DNA of 64,000 nucleotides, from the NCBI RefSeq assembly GCF_001298105.1, contig NZ_LGJH01000165.1:248001-312000 (forward strand), given 5' to 3'. This stretch comes from Novosphingobium sp. ST904 (lineage in GTDB: Bacteria > Pseudomonadota > Alphaproteobacteria > Sphingomonadales > Sphingomonadaceae). The notes under the pieces are model-generated. The model was not told the DNA's origin. It saw only the letters and a program-made list of their open reading frames with translations, and searched no databases. The first letter of the stretch is position 1. Each line of letters opens with the position of its first letter. This document shows, piece by piece, positions 35,716 to 44,157 of the stretch. The position numbers and the translations under genes are program-made.

Positions 35716-35797
35716 CGGATGATGCGTCAAACCTCGACGTTCATTCTTTCCGCGTCGGCCGGAGATCGGCCGAAGGCGCAAGTCTGCGCATCATCCG
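35716..35797. repeat. 11-base inverted repeat with nested GC palindrome between yaaA and the DsbA-like gene
   Basis: CGGATGATGCG (35716-35726) and CGCATCATCCG (35787-35797) match perfectly in inverted orientation, 60 bases apart. Within lies TCGGCCGGAGATCGGCCGA, which can form a short inner stem. The element starts 22 bases upstream of the yaaA start codon, so it could be part of a structured leader or a pair of protein-binding sites. There is no T-run. Confidence 0.6.
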
Positions 35798-35886
35798 TTT
35801 GCGGGAATGTCCAGTTACATAGGGGCTTGCGGTCCCGTCCAATCTGGCGCAGCGCCGCCGCAAGAGCTTTGAATGGAATTCACGAT

Positions 35887-36540
35887 ATGAAATTGGGCAT
35901 GGGACCGGCCATCTCCGGGTTGGCCATTGCGCTCGCCGCATTCCTGGGTTGCGGACAGGGCTCCCTTGACGCAAGGGCCGAGACCATCGCCTCTCCTCAG
36001 GAGCGCGCCCGCATGAAGGAGGCCCTGGCAAACGATCCGGGCGTCCCAATCCTGGCTCCGCAAGGTTACGATGTCACCGTGGTCGTCTTCTCGGACTACC
36101 AGTGCCCATACTGCCGCAAGTTTCACGCAGACCTGAACCGGCTCCTCGCCTCAGACCGAAAGCTGCGTGTCGTCTACAGGGACTGGCCAATCTTCGGAGG
36201 CCTATCGCGCGAGGCCGCTCGCGTTGCCATGGCAACGCGCTATCAGGGCAAGCACGCTGCCTTCAATGACGCCCTAATGGCTGGCCCGGTCAAGCTCGAT
36301 GCAACAACCATTCGCCAGGCAGCGGCGCGCGCCGGTGTCGACTGGCCCCGGTTGCAGACCGACCTCAAGCTCCACGGCAATGACATCGATGCGGCCTTAC
36401 AGAGGACCGGACGGCTGGCGGAGACCCTTGGTCTCTCAGGAACGCCTTCGCTGGTTATAGGCGACTACCTCATTCCCGGCGCCATCGATTTCGCGACTTT
36501 ACAAAGGGTCGTGCAGAAATCTCGAAGCGGGAAGCCGTGA
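35887..36540 (+). CDS. DsbA-family thiol:disulfide oxidoreductase
   Basis: Periplasmic thioredoxin-fold protein, 217 residues. A signal peptide MKLGMGPAISGLAIALAAFL ends near DARAE; the redox site CPYC occurs in VVVFSDYQCPYCRKFHADL and the cis-Pro loop in GLSGTPSLVIGDYLIPGAID. This resembles the DsbA/BdbD/ScsC-like group found near copper genes. The ATG at 35887 is chosen because it begins the signal peptide; the frame is open upstream but not protein-like. Its stop is 10 bases from the copB stop (convergent). A role in disulfide repair under copper stress is possible by location only. Confidence 0.87.
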   Translation: MKLGMGPAISGLAIALAAFLGCGQGSLDARAETIASPQERARMKEALANDPGVPILAPQGYDVTVVVFSDYQCPYCRKFHADLNRLLASDRKLRVVYRDWPIFGGLSREAARVAMATRYQGKHAAFNDALMAGPVKLDATTIRQAAARAGVDWPRLQTDLKLHGNDIDAALQRTGRLAETLGLSGTPSLVIGDYLIPGAIDFATLQRVVQKSRSGKP

Positions 36541-36550
36541 AATGCGTAAA

Positions 36551-37522
36551 TCAGAACATCGCGCGCACGCCGAATACCGCTGAAACACCGGAAACATCCT
36601 CACCAGCAGCCCGTGCGAGGTCTGCCGTTCCGCCGAGTTTACGCTCCCAGTTGACGCCAACGTAAGGCGCTAGCGAGCGGTTGCGTTCGTAGCGAAGCCG
36701 AGCACCCAGTTCGAGACGCTCGAAGCCTGCGCCAACACTCAGGGCGGGCACGTCCTGAAACGCGAAATCTATCTCGGCTTCAGGCTCGACGACCAGTGAC
36801 TGCGTGATGCGCTGGGTGTAACCCGCCTTGCCGCGTGCATGAATGTCGCCCTTGTTCGAGACGAGCAACTGACCTTGCAACTCGAACCAGTAAGGCGCCA
36901 GTCCTTCGATGCCAACCAGCGCGTAGGTTCGCTGCGGATCGGGTCGGAAGTCCTGCCGCGTACCGAATTGCAGGTTGAACCAAGGGTCCAGCGCGTGGCG
37001 CCAGTAGGCGTTAAGCTCAATTCGCTCGGCACGCTGACCGAATGTGCCCTCACCCTCGCTGGCCAGCACGATCCGGTCTATATCACCGCCGTACCACGCC
37101 TGCCCTTCCCAGCCGAAACCGTCGCCGCCCTTGCCGGTGCGGAATTCCAGTTGATCAACCTGAAGGGCGAAGGTGTTGAACCTCATCTCCTTCACCATTG
37201 CCGCGCGCGAGGCGGCCATGCGTTCAGGCGCGAAGAAGCGGTCGGCGGGAAAATCGGTCGGCACCGGGGGGGGCGGAGCATCGCCCGGCTCATCGGAGAC
37301 GGTGCTTGCGGGCATGACGTGGGCGGAGTGATCCATGCCTTTCATGTCCGCTTCGCTCATGTTCATGCCGGACATGTCCATCTGCGAATGGTTCATGCTG
37401 GCATGGTCCATCCCGGCATGTTCATCGGCCCGTGAGGATGCAGCCTCACTCTCCTGCGCGTGTGCTGCAAGCGGAAAACCGGCCAGCAGGAGCGAGGTAA
37501 GGATCGGGAAGAGTCTTGCCAT
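36551..37522 (-). CDS. copB: Copper resistance outer-membrane protein CopB
   Basis: A signal peptide (residues 1-22, ending AAHAQ) is followed by a Met/His-rich copper-binding segment at about residues 34-69 (HAGMDHASMNHSQMDMSGM) and a C-terminal beta-barrel (FDFAFQ-like FAFQDVPALSVGAGFERLEL, ending VFGVRAMF). The 323-residue length and order copA-copB are typical of plasmid or chromosomal cop systems. Its start touches the copA stop. It probably sequesters or exports copper at the outer membrane, under control of the CnrYXH-like module upstream. Confidence 0.94.
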   Translation of the reverse strand: MARLFPILTSLLLAGFPLAAHAQESEAASSRADEHAGMDHASMNHSQMDMSGMNMSEADMKGMDHSAHVMPASTVSDEPGDAPPPPVPTDFPADRFFAPERMAASRAAMVKEMRFNTFALQVDQLEFRTGKGGDGFGWEGQAWYGGDIDRIVLASEGEGTFGQRAERIELNAYWRHALDPWFNLQFGTRQDFRPDPQRTYALVGIEGLAPYWFELQGQLLVSNKGDIHARGKAGYTQRITQSLVVEPEAEIDFAFQDVPALSVGAGFERLELGARLRYERNRSLAPYVGVNWERKLGGTADLARAAGEDVSGVSAVFGVRAMF

Positions 37523-39294
37523 CAGGCTTCTCCCTCCCGGCGCACCGTCACCACGCGCATCATCCCGGCGTGCATGTGCAGAAGCATGTGACAGTGGAAC
37601 GCCCAGTCACCCTCTGCATCGGCAGTGAGATCGAACGAGACCTTGCCGCCCGGCAGCACGTTGACGGTGTGCTTGCGCGCGCGGTTCCCCGGCTCGCCGC
37701 TGACAAGTTCGAAGAAGTGGCCGTGGATGTGGATCGGGTGCGGCATCATCGTGTCGTTGATGAGATTGACGCGCACGCGCTCGCCCAGACGGAACGGTAT
37801 CGGTGCCGGGTTTTCCGACATCGCCTCGCCGTCCATAGACCACATGTACCGCTCCATCGCAGCAGTCAGGTGCACGTCGATCTGGCGGCTCGGCACGCGC
37901 GGATCGGGATTGGGGTCGCGCGAGCGCAGATCGGCGTACGTCAGCACGCGGTGATCGACGCTTTCCAGCCCGGTCGGCCGGTCGGCAAGTCGGTCCGCGG
38001 GCATCGGCGAGAGCGTGGCAACTCCCGGCCCCATCTTCACGCCGGCGGCGACCGAAGGATCGCGCATCGACATCGAATGGCCGCTCATCGAACTGATGGC
38101 GGGCTTGCTGAGATCGATCTCGCCGCCCTCGCCCATATCCATGCCGCTCATGTCCATGCCCATGTCGCGCATGGTGAGGACCGGACGCTCACGTAGCTTC
38201 GGCGTTTCGCCGACGAGACCCGGCCGCTGTGCCAGTGTCGCGCGCACGAGCCCGGAGCGGTCGATGGCCTCGGCGATCACGCCGTAGCTTTCCGCGGTGC
38301 CGGGTTCGACGATGAAGTCGTAAGTCTCGGCAATCGCGATCTGCACTTCGTCCGTCTCGACCGGTTGCACAGGATTGCCATCCGCTGCCACCACGGTCAG
38401 CGGCAGGCCGGGGATGCGGAAGTTGAAGTTGGTCATCGACGAGGCGTTGATGACGCGCAGGCGTACTTTCTCGCCCGGTGCGAAAAGCCCGGTCCAGTTC
38501 TCGGCATTGCCGTGGCCGTTGACGAGGAAGCTGTAGGTCGATCCGGTCACGTCCGAGATATCGGTCGCATCCATGCGCATCTTCCCCCAGGCGAGGCGGT
38601 CGGCCAGCGACTGGTCCTTGCCTGCCAGCAGCCCCGCAAGCGTCTGGCGCTGCCGGTTGAAGTAGCCGCCCATCATCTTCAGGCGGCGCATCTGTTCGTG
38701 CGGATGGATCGGACTCCAGTCCGATAGAACCAGCACATGCTCACGGTCGCAAGCGATCGTATCGGGGCCGGCGGGGTCGATCACGATCGGGCCGAACAGC
38801 CCTTCCGCCTCCTGCATGCCGGAGTGCGAGTGGTACCAGAACGTGCCCGAATGGGTGAGCGGGAACTCGTAGACGAACGTTTCGCCCGGATCGATGCCGG
38901 GGAAGCTGACGCCCGGCACACCGTCCATGTGGAAGGGCACCAGCAGCCCGTGCCAATGGATCGAGGTCTGCTCCTTCAGGTGGTTGGTGACGGCGATGCG
39001 CACCGTCTCGCCCTCACGCAGGCGCAGCAGCGGCGCGGGCAGTGTGCCGTTCACGGTCACCGCATGACCCGAGCGCCCGCCGGTCGCAAAATGGCTCTCG
39101 CCGATCTGAAGCGCGATGGTATCGTCTGACAGCACACCGGGCTGGTTACTCGCATGGACAATGCCCGCCGTCCCGCTTCTTGCCCAAGCCGGGAACAGCC
39201 CCGCCATGCCAAGGCTCCCGGCGAATGCACCGCCCAGCGAGAGGAAACGTCTGCGTTCGAGCAGGTGACTATGGTGAGTATCGCGCGGCGTCAT
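37522..39294 (-). CDS. copA: Copper resistance multicopper oxidase CopA
   Basis: Periplasmic oxidase that converts Cu(I) to Cu(II). A twin-arginine signal, ERRRFLSLGGAFAGS, starts the protein. Copper ligand motifs are in order: SIHWHGLLVPF, FWYHSHSGMQE, HPIHIHGHFFEL and, near the C-terminus, FHCHMLLHMHAGMM. A Met-rich insert (MDMSGMDMGEGGE, SMSGHSMSMRD) is typical of CopA. Two ATGs are possible (39303 and 39294); the second gives MTPRDTHHS. It follows the ECF sigma gene by about 25 bases in the same direction, tying copper resistance to that sigma factor. Confidence 0.95.
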   Translation of the reverse strand: MTPRDTHHSHLLERRRFLSLGGAFAGSLGMAGLFPAWARSGTAGIVHASNQPGVLSDDTIALQIGESHFATGGRSGHAVTVNGTLPAPLLRLREGETVRIAVTNHLKEQTSIHWHGLLVPFHMDGVPGVSFPGIDPGETFVYEFPLTHSGTFWYHSHSGMQEAEGLFGPIVIDPAGPDTIACDREHVLVLSDWSPIHPHEQMRRLKMMGGYFNRQRQTLAGLLAGKDQSLADRLAWGKMRMDATDISDVTGSTYSFLVNGHGNAENWTGLFAPGEKVRLRVINASSMTNFNFRIPGLPLTVVAADGNPVQPVETDEVQIAIAETYDFIVEPGTAESYGVIAEAIDRSGLVRATLAQRPGLVGETPKLRERPVLTMRDMGMDMSGMDMGEGGEIDLSKPAISSMSGHSMSMRDPSVAAGVKMGPGVATLSPMPADRLADRPTGLESVDHRVLTYADLRSRDPNPDPRVPSRQIDVHLTAAMERYMWSMDGEAMSENPAPIPFRLGERVRVNLINDTMMPHPIHIHGHFFELVSGEPGNRARKHTVNVLPGGKVSFDLTADAEGDWAFHCHMLLHMHAGMMRVVTVRREGEA

Positions 39295-39318
39295 GCTCTT
39301 CATACGCCGTCTGGGCTG

Positions 39319-39876
39319 CTACCCCTCGGAGAGATGCGACAATTTTTGCCGAGCGCGATAAATTCGTGTTTCCACCGCCTTGCGGCTGATCCCCAGGATC
39401 GATGCGGCTTCATCCTGCGATAGCCCCTCCAGCGCGCAAAGCAGCAGCGGTTCCTTCAGCGCATCGGGCAACGCCGCGATTTCCGCATGGATATGCGCGA
39501 CCTGTCGGCGCGAGGCCAATCCCTGTTCGGGATCGAGCCCGCCATCGGCAACGCCGGCCGCTTCCTCGATCGGCAGCGCGAAGGAGAAGAAGCGCCGGAC
39601 CTTGCGGCGACGCGCCCAGTCGTGACACTTGTTGAGCGCTATCCGCAGAATCCACGCCCGAAAAGGCCGTGCCGGATCATAGCGCCTCAGCGCCAGAAAG
39701 GCAGCGACGAAGGCCTCCTGCGTTATGTCGAGCGCATCTGCTTCGTTGCCGACATGCGCTCTTGCGAAACGAAATACCGCCTCCCGGTGGAAGCCCATGA
39801 GAGCGGAATAGCCTGCCTGTCGCCCGGCGAGCGCGGCCCGGACCGCTTCGGCCTCGCTCAACTCCGATCCGGCCAC
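39319..39876 (-). CDS. ECF RNA polymerase sigma factor (CnrH-like)
   Basis: Extracytoplasmic-function sigma factor, 185 residues. Region 2 reads EADALDITQEAFVAAFLAL and PFRAWILRIALNKCHDWARR; region 4 reads LPDALKEPLLLCALEGLSQD and the recognition helix AASILGISRKAVETRIYRAR. It directly follows a CnrX-like metal sensor and a CnrY-like membrane anti-sigma, the same Y-X-H order as the nickel/cobalt system of Cupriavidus. Here the downstream genes are copA and copB, so copper is the likely signal (inference). Confidence 0.92.
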   Translation of the reverse strand: MAGSELSEAEAVRAALAGRQAGYSALMGFHREAVFRFARAHVGNEADALDITQEAFVAAFLALRRYDPARPFRAWILRIALNKCHDWARRRKVRRFFSFALPIEEAAGVADGGLDPEQGLASRRQVAHIHAEIAALPDALKEPLLLCALEGLSQDEAASILGISRKAVETRIYRARQKLSHLSEG

Positions 39877-39882
39877 CCGGAT

Positions 39883-40322
39883 TCAGTCCTGCCGGGAGGT
39901 GGTCAGCGCCTGGCCCACGGCCTTGTCGAAGCGTGCTGTCTGGTCCGGTCGCAACACGGCTCGCATGGCGAAGACGTGCTGCAACGTCGCCTTCTGCAGT
40001 TCGCCCATCGCCACATGCGATCGATCCACCGCTTTCTCGACGTCGGGCCATAAGTGTGTTCGTGAGCGATGGCCCGTGCAAGATCGGCGTTCGCGGCTTG
40101 CAGTTCCCCTTCCAACTGGCCCCGGCGCTCGGCGAAACCTTGCTCAAGCGCATCGATCCGGCGCTTCTGGCCGGCGTCGAGATCGAGTTCTCCGTGAAGC
40201 AATACGTGGATACGGCTCTCTTCCGGGGCATCCCCGCGCAGCTTCTGTCCGAACCACAGCGCACCGAGAGCCACAAGGAACGAGACAAGCGCGACGAGGA
40301 TATAACGATGGGCGTTCGCCAT
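39883..40322 (-). pseudogene. Periplasmic heavy-metal sensor, CnrX-like, frameshifted
   Basis: Membrane-anchored periplasmic sensor: a membrane segment at residues 7-25 (YILVALVSFLVALGALWFG) is followed by a helical domain. CnrX binds metal through two His four residues apart and a His plus Met four apart; here His39/His43 occur in RIHVLLHGELDLD and the second pair in LQHVFAMRAVLRPDQ. The second pair lies after a frameshift near 40045, where YGP continues in the -1 frame as DVEKAVDRSHVAMGELQ; one missing G (CCCGGACG expected) explains it. Restored length is about 146 residues, ending TTSRQD. Confidence 0.85.
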
Positions 40323-40324
40323 GA

Positions 40325-40600
40325 TCAGAGCGCCAGCAGATGAGAAGGCGCCGCTGCAGGAATGGCCAGCAAGGGTTCGCTTGGGGAAGTGCCTTGCGCC
40401 GTTGCGGAGGTGGGCAGCGCGAGACCTCCCCACAAGCCGACGAAGCCGGCGATGCAGCCTGCCAATACCAGCCCGCGACGTCCCGCCATGCGCTCGCGCC
40501 CCGCAGCAAGGCCTGAAAGCACGGCGGCATCAAGCGAACCGAGACCCTCAGGTAAGGCTTCACCGCGAAGCATCGACAGCATTTCGTCCAGTTCGTTCAT
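40325..40600 (-). CDS. Small membrane protein, candidate CnrY-like anti-sigma factor
   Basis: The 91-residue product has a cytoplasmic-type N-terminus (MNELDEMLSMLRGEALPEGL), one membrane segment at about residues 42-62 (RGLVLAGCIAGFVGLWGG) and a short periplasmic tail. Size, topology and position immediately before the CnrX-like sensor (stop to start 2 bases) match CnrY, which holds CnrH at the membrane. Sequence similarity is not obvious by eye, so the identification rests on topology and gene order. The frame is open far upstream but enters the histidine kinase gene; ATG 40600 is the sensible start. Confidence 0.7.
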   Translation of the reverse strand: MNELDEMLSMLRGEALPEGLGSLDAAVLSGLAAGRERMAGRRGLVLAGCIAGFVGLWGGLALPTSATAQGTSPSEPLLAIPAAAPSHLLAL

Positions 40601-40724
40601 CGGCCCAGTCCCACCTTCAACCGCTTGCCCAGCAAACGCTCTCCCGCCGCATACGCAACGCAAGCCCGTATCCCTCAAAGCCCTATCAGAAAATTCGGCA
40701 AGGCCCTCGGCCGAAATGCAGCAA

Positions 40725-42131
40725 TCAGGTTCCCGGCCGCCCTGGGCTATCGGGAGGATTGGCGATGCCGGGGATTTCGATCTCGGCCACGAGCCCTCCC
40801 CCGTCGCGATTGCGCAAGGCAAGGGTTGCACCGAAGGTTCCGACCTGCGCCTGCGCGATGGCGAGCCCGATACCCGTACCGCTGCCCTTGCCTGAAGACA
40901 GCCGGCGAAATGGCTGGAAGGCCAGAGTCAGTTCGTCTTCGTCCAGCCCGGGACCGCGATCGGCAACGCGGATCAGGAGATCGTTTCCCGCGTAAAGGCA
41001 GCTCAGTTCGGCGCTGCCGCCATATTTCAGGGCATTGTCCACGAGATTGCCAAGTGCGCGTGCCAATGCGTTCGGCTTGACCCTGGCCTGCGCCCCGCAG
41101 CCGCGCGCGAAGACCACGCGGTGGCCAAACTCGCCGGCGTCCTCGGCGATGCTGGAGAGGATGGAATCGATATCGAGAACGGCCCAGGGTTCACGCATTT
41201 CGCTGCTGCGGGCCAGATCGAGCCCGTTTCGCACGATCTGCTGCGTAATCGCGAGGTCCGCCACGAGCCGGTCGCGCAGGGCTTCGTCCTCGACCTGTTC
41301 AAGGCGCAGGCGCAGACGGGTGAGCGGGGTCTGCAGATCGTGCGTTACCGAAGCAAGTATCTGCGTTCGTTCGCGCAGCCCTTCGCGTACGCGTTCCTGG
41401 GCGAGATTGAAGGTCTCCAGTGCGGCGCGGACCTCGCTCGGCCCCTTGACCGGGATCGGCTCGAAATCGCCAACCAGCGAGAACGAGCGTGCGGCGCGCT
41501 CCATCCGCCTCAGCGGCGTCGTGGCTAGGCTGGCCGCAAGCAGGCCCAGCAGGGCACCGGCCACGATGATGAGTTCGAGATAGGGCGGCCCCACGCTGTG
41601 CCGGTCCCAACTCCGGTCGGGCCAGAGATCGACGACGTAGCGATATTCGGCGCCCTTCCCGGACTCGACCCGGACGAACCAGCAGTCAGGCAAGGGATCG
41701 GTGTTCATGCCGGCAGCATGGGGAAAACGCGAGAACTGGGCGAAGCACTGATCGTTCAGCAGCGGCATCACGAACGCGGGCCTGCCGAGCCGCTCGCTCA
41801 GGCGGCGCGAAAAGGCGGGGTCGAAAGAGGTCATCTTCAGCTCGGCACCGGCACCGTGCGCGCCCAGCACTTGTCCGCGCGAAAGCACCTGCTCGGTTTT
41901 CTCCGGCTGCCTGTCATAGCGGTGGGCGATGTCCTCTGCGCTTTTCAGGGCGGCTTCGACCTGCTCCTTGCGGAACATCCGGTGGCGCAGGCTGTCCGAG
42001 GCCTGTAGGGCCAAAACGGCCGAAGCGGCCATTCCCAGCGAGAGGACAAGCGTAAGGCGCCCCGCCAGCGAACGCGGATAGTCGCGCAGGCGCTTGAACA
42101 AACCTGGCCTGTCGGGCTCCGTCATGGTCAT
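40725..42131 (-). CDS. Sensor histidine kinase
   Basis: EnvZ-like membrane kinase, 468 residues. Membrane segments at about residues 25-43 and 183-203 flank a periplasmic sensor domain of about 140 residues; a HAMP linker follows. The phospho-acceptor His is at about 264 in SVTHDLQTPLTRLRLRLEQ; the ATPase boxes are NLVDNALKYGGSAE, VADRGPGLDEDEL and GSGTGIGLAIAQAQV. The ATG overlaps the response-regulator stop (ATGA). The pair is divergent from the RND efflux operon, its probable target. Confidence 0.93.
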   Translation of the reverse strand: MTMTEPDRPGLFKRLRDYPRSLAGRLTLVLSLGMAASAVLALQASDSLRHRMFRKEQVEAALKSAEDIAHRYDRQPEKTEQVLSRGQVLGAHGAGAELKMTSFDPAFSRRLSERLGRPAFVMPLLNDQCFAQFSRFPHAAGMNTDPLPDCWFVRVESGKGAEYRYVVDLWPDRSWDRHSVGPPYLELIIVAGALLGLLAASLATTPLRRMERAARSFSLVGDFEPIPVKGPSEVRAALETFNLAQERVREGLRERTQILASVTHDLQTPLTRLRLRLEQVEDEALRDRLVADLAITQQIVRNGLDLARSSEMREPWAVLDIDSILSSIAEDAGEFGHRVVFARGCGAQARVKPNALARALGNLVDNALKYGGSAELSCLYAGNDLLIRVADRGPGLDEDELTLAFQPFRRLSSGKGSGTGIGLAIAQAQVGTFGATLALRNRDGGGLVAEIEIPGIANPPDSPGRPGT

Positions 42132-42855
42132 TCGAACTCGACTGGTCCGGGCAGGACATAGCCTTCGCTGCGGACGGTGAGGATCAGTTCGTCTCCGCCC
42201 GGCTCGCTGGCGAGCTTGTGGCGCAACCGGCTGATCTGGATATCGATCGAGCGATCGAAGGCGACGGTGGCACTGCGTTCCGGCAGCAATTCCTCGCGCG
42301 AAAGCACCTGGTTGGGCGCCTCGATGAAACGGCTGAGCAAGCGGTACTCCGCGGAGGACAGCATCACGAGGCGCTCGTCATTGGTCACCAGTCTGCGCTG
42401 GTGCAGATCGAGCCGCCATGGACCAAACCGGGCGAAACGGGCAACGCGCGGCCGGCCGTGATCGAATATCCGCGAGCGGCGCAGGAGATTGCGAACCCGT
42501 GCCAGCAGTTCGCGTGGCTCGAACGGCTTGGTCAGATAATCATCGGCGCCCAGTTCCAGCCCCAGAACCCGGTCGATAGGTCCCTCGCGCGCGGTCACCA
42601 TCATGATCGCGCCCTGATGCCCGGAAACGCGCAAGTCCCGGCAGATGTCGAGGCCGTCTCCATCCGGCAGGTTGAGATCGAGGATCAGCAGGTCGACCGG
42701 ATCGCCCTGAAGAATGGCGCGCAGATCCGCGACCGTACCGACCGAATCCACGTGCTGCGGTTCACGCGAAAGCTGCGCGGCGATCAGTTCGCGAATGTCG
42801 GGATCGTCCTCGAGGACATGATGCGCCCCTCCGGCGCATCGCTCTGCGGGATCAT
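42128..42855 (-). pseudogene. OmpR/PhoB-type response regulator, N-terminal frameshift
   Basis: The receiver domain contains LLILDLNLPDGDGLD with the phospho-acceptor Asp and LGADDYLTKPFEPRELLARV with the conserved Lys; the C-terminal winged helix ends EGYVLPGPVEFE. In the given sequence the acidic-pocket segment is out of frame: MIPQSDAPEGRIM in one frame is followed by VLEDDPDIRELIAAQLS in another. One missing G near 42817 (ATGGTCC expected, ATGTCC seen) joins them. Without repair, translation could start only from an internal GTG at 42751 and would lack the acidic pocket. The start could also be ATG 42867. Paired with the kinase gene, divergent from the efflux operon. Confidence 0.85.
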
Positions 42856-43019
42856 GAATGAGGTCATAAACGCGCTGCCCCTCGAAGTCTGCCCCGATGA
42901 TACACGATGAAACAATAGGCTACGCCCGGCAACCTGACGATACGCGTCGATCCTTGCCCCCGCTTGCTGCGGCGCACAATTGCGAAACCGAGCTGCAACT
43001 GTGCACAGGAGCCTTCCGC

Positions 43020-44153
43020 TTGCGCCCCTCCTTCCAACATCTCGCCATGGTCTCGGCGCTTGCTTTGTCCGCCATGAGCCTCGGCGGCTGCGGCCAGCAG
43101 CAGGCCATGCCGCAGCAGGACGTCGAAGTCGGCGTGGTCACGCTGACGGCCGAGCCGGTAACAGTCTCCACCACGCTTTCCGGCCGCACCGCCGCGACGA
43201 CCGTTGCCGAGGTTCGACCACAGGTGGACGGCGTGATCCAGTCCCGGCTCTTCGAGGAAGGCTCGCTCGTCCATGCCGGCCAGCCTCTGTACCAGATCGA
43301 CGCGCGCCTTTACCGCGCATCTCTCGATACGTCCCGTGCACAGCTGGAAAGCGCGCAGGCCGATCTTTACAGCGCCGAGGCCAAGGCCCGCCGCTATCGA
43401 ACCCTGGGCGATAGCGAAGCGGTCAGCGGTCAAGACAAGGACGAGACGATCGCCGCCGCCCGCGCCGCACAGGCTGCGGTGCACCAGTATCAGGCAACCA
43501 GTCGCAGCGCCGCGGTGAACCTGGAGTTCACCCGCGTTCTCGCGCCGATCACCGGCCGTATCGGCCGTTCCTCGGTGACGAAGGGCGCGCTTGTTACCGC
43601 CAGCCAGACCGACGCCATGGCGACGATCCAGCAACTCGACCCGATCTTCGTCGATATCACCCAGTCCTCCGCCGAACTGCTTCGCCTGCGGAGCGCGCTG
43701 GCCAAGGGCAACATGCTTCCGGCCAGTGCGAAAGTGACGCTGACTTTGGAGGATGGCACCGTCTACCCCCAGCAGGGGACCATCGAGTTCAGCGAAGTCA
43801 ACGTCGATCCCGAGGCAGGCACGGTCACCCTGCGCGCGAAGTTCCCCAATCCCGATGGTCTCCTGCTCCCCGGCATGTTCGTGAACGTGGCCGCGCCGCA
43901 AGGCGTTGTGCGCAACGGCATTCTTGCCCCGCAGCAGGGGATTTCGCGCGACGCCAAGGGCGACGGGACGGCGCTCGTCGTCGATGCTGCGGGCAAGGTC
44001 GAACAGCGCAAGGTCACGACCGGCCAGGCTATCGGCAACAAGTGGCTGATAACCAGCGGACTGAAGGCAGGCGACCGCCTGATCGTGGAGGGAACCGACA
44101 AGGCCCGCACCGGGGCCAGGGTCAAGGCCGTCACCGTAAAGCAGGGCGACTGA
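43020..44153 (+). CDS. RND efflux periplasmic adaptor (AcrA/MexA type), lipoprotein
   Basis: Membrane-fusion protein of a tripartite pump. A lipoprotein signal ends with lipobox LGGC (ALSAMSLGGCGQQQ). Barrel and lipoyl segments TAATTVAEVRPQVDGVIQSR and RVLAPITGRIGRSSVTKGAL, and the helical hairpin between them, are typical of AcrA. I choose TTG 43020, preceded by AGGAG at eight bases, giving a normal signal peptide (RPSFQHLAMVSAL); ATG 43047 is an alternative with a very short n-region. Four bases separate it from the pump gene. Divergent from the two-component system. Confidence 0.9.
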   Translation: MRPSFQHLAMVSALALSAMSLGGCGQQQAMPQQDVEVGVVTLTAEPVTVSTTLSGRTAATTVAEVRPQVDGVIQSRLFEEGSLVHAGQPLYQIDARLYRASLDTSRAQLESAQADLYSAEAKARRYRTLGDSEAVSGQDKDETIAAARAAQAAVHQYQATSRSAAVNLEFTRVLAPITGRIGRSSVTKGALVTASQTDAMATIQQLDPIFVDITQSSAELLRLRSALAKGNMLPASAKVTLTLEDGTVYPQQGTIEFSEVNVDPEAGTVTLRAKFPNPDGLLLPGMFVNVAAPQGVVRNGILAPQQGISRDAKGDGTALVVDAAGKVEQRKVTTGQAIGNKWLITSGLKAGDRLIVEGTDKARTGARVKAVTVKQGD

Positions 44154-44157
44154 TCCC

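Noticed and set aside
35719..35886. Longer N-terminus for the DsbA-like protein
   Set aside because: The upstream codons are not signal-like and include the inverted repeat; a clean signal peptide begins at 35887.
40601..40724. ECF-type promoter in front of the CnrY-like gene
   Set aside because: GGGATAC and CGTATG are present but only 12 bases apart, too close for a normal ECF promoter; a real one probably exists but I cannot place it.
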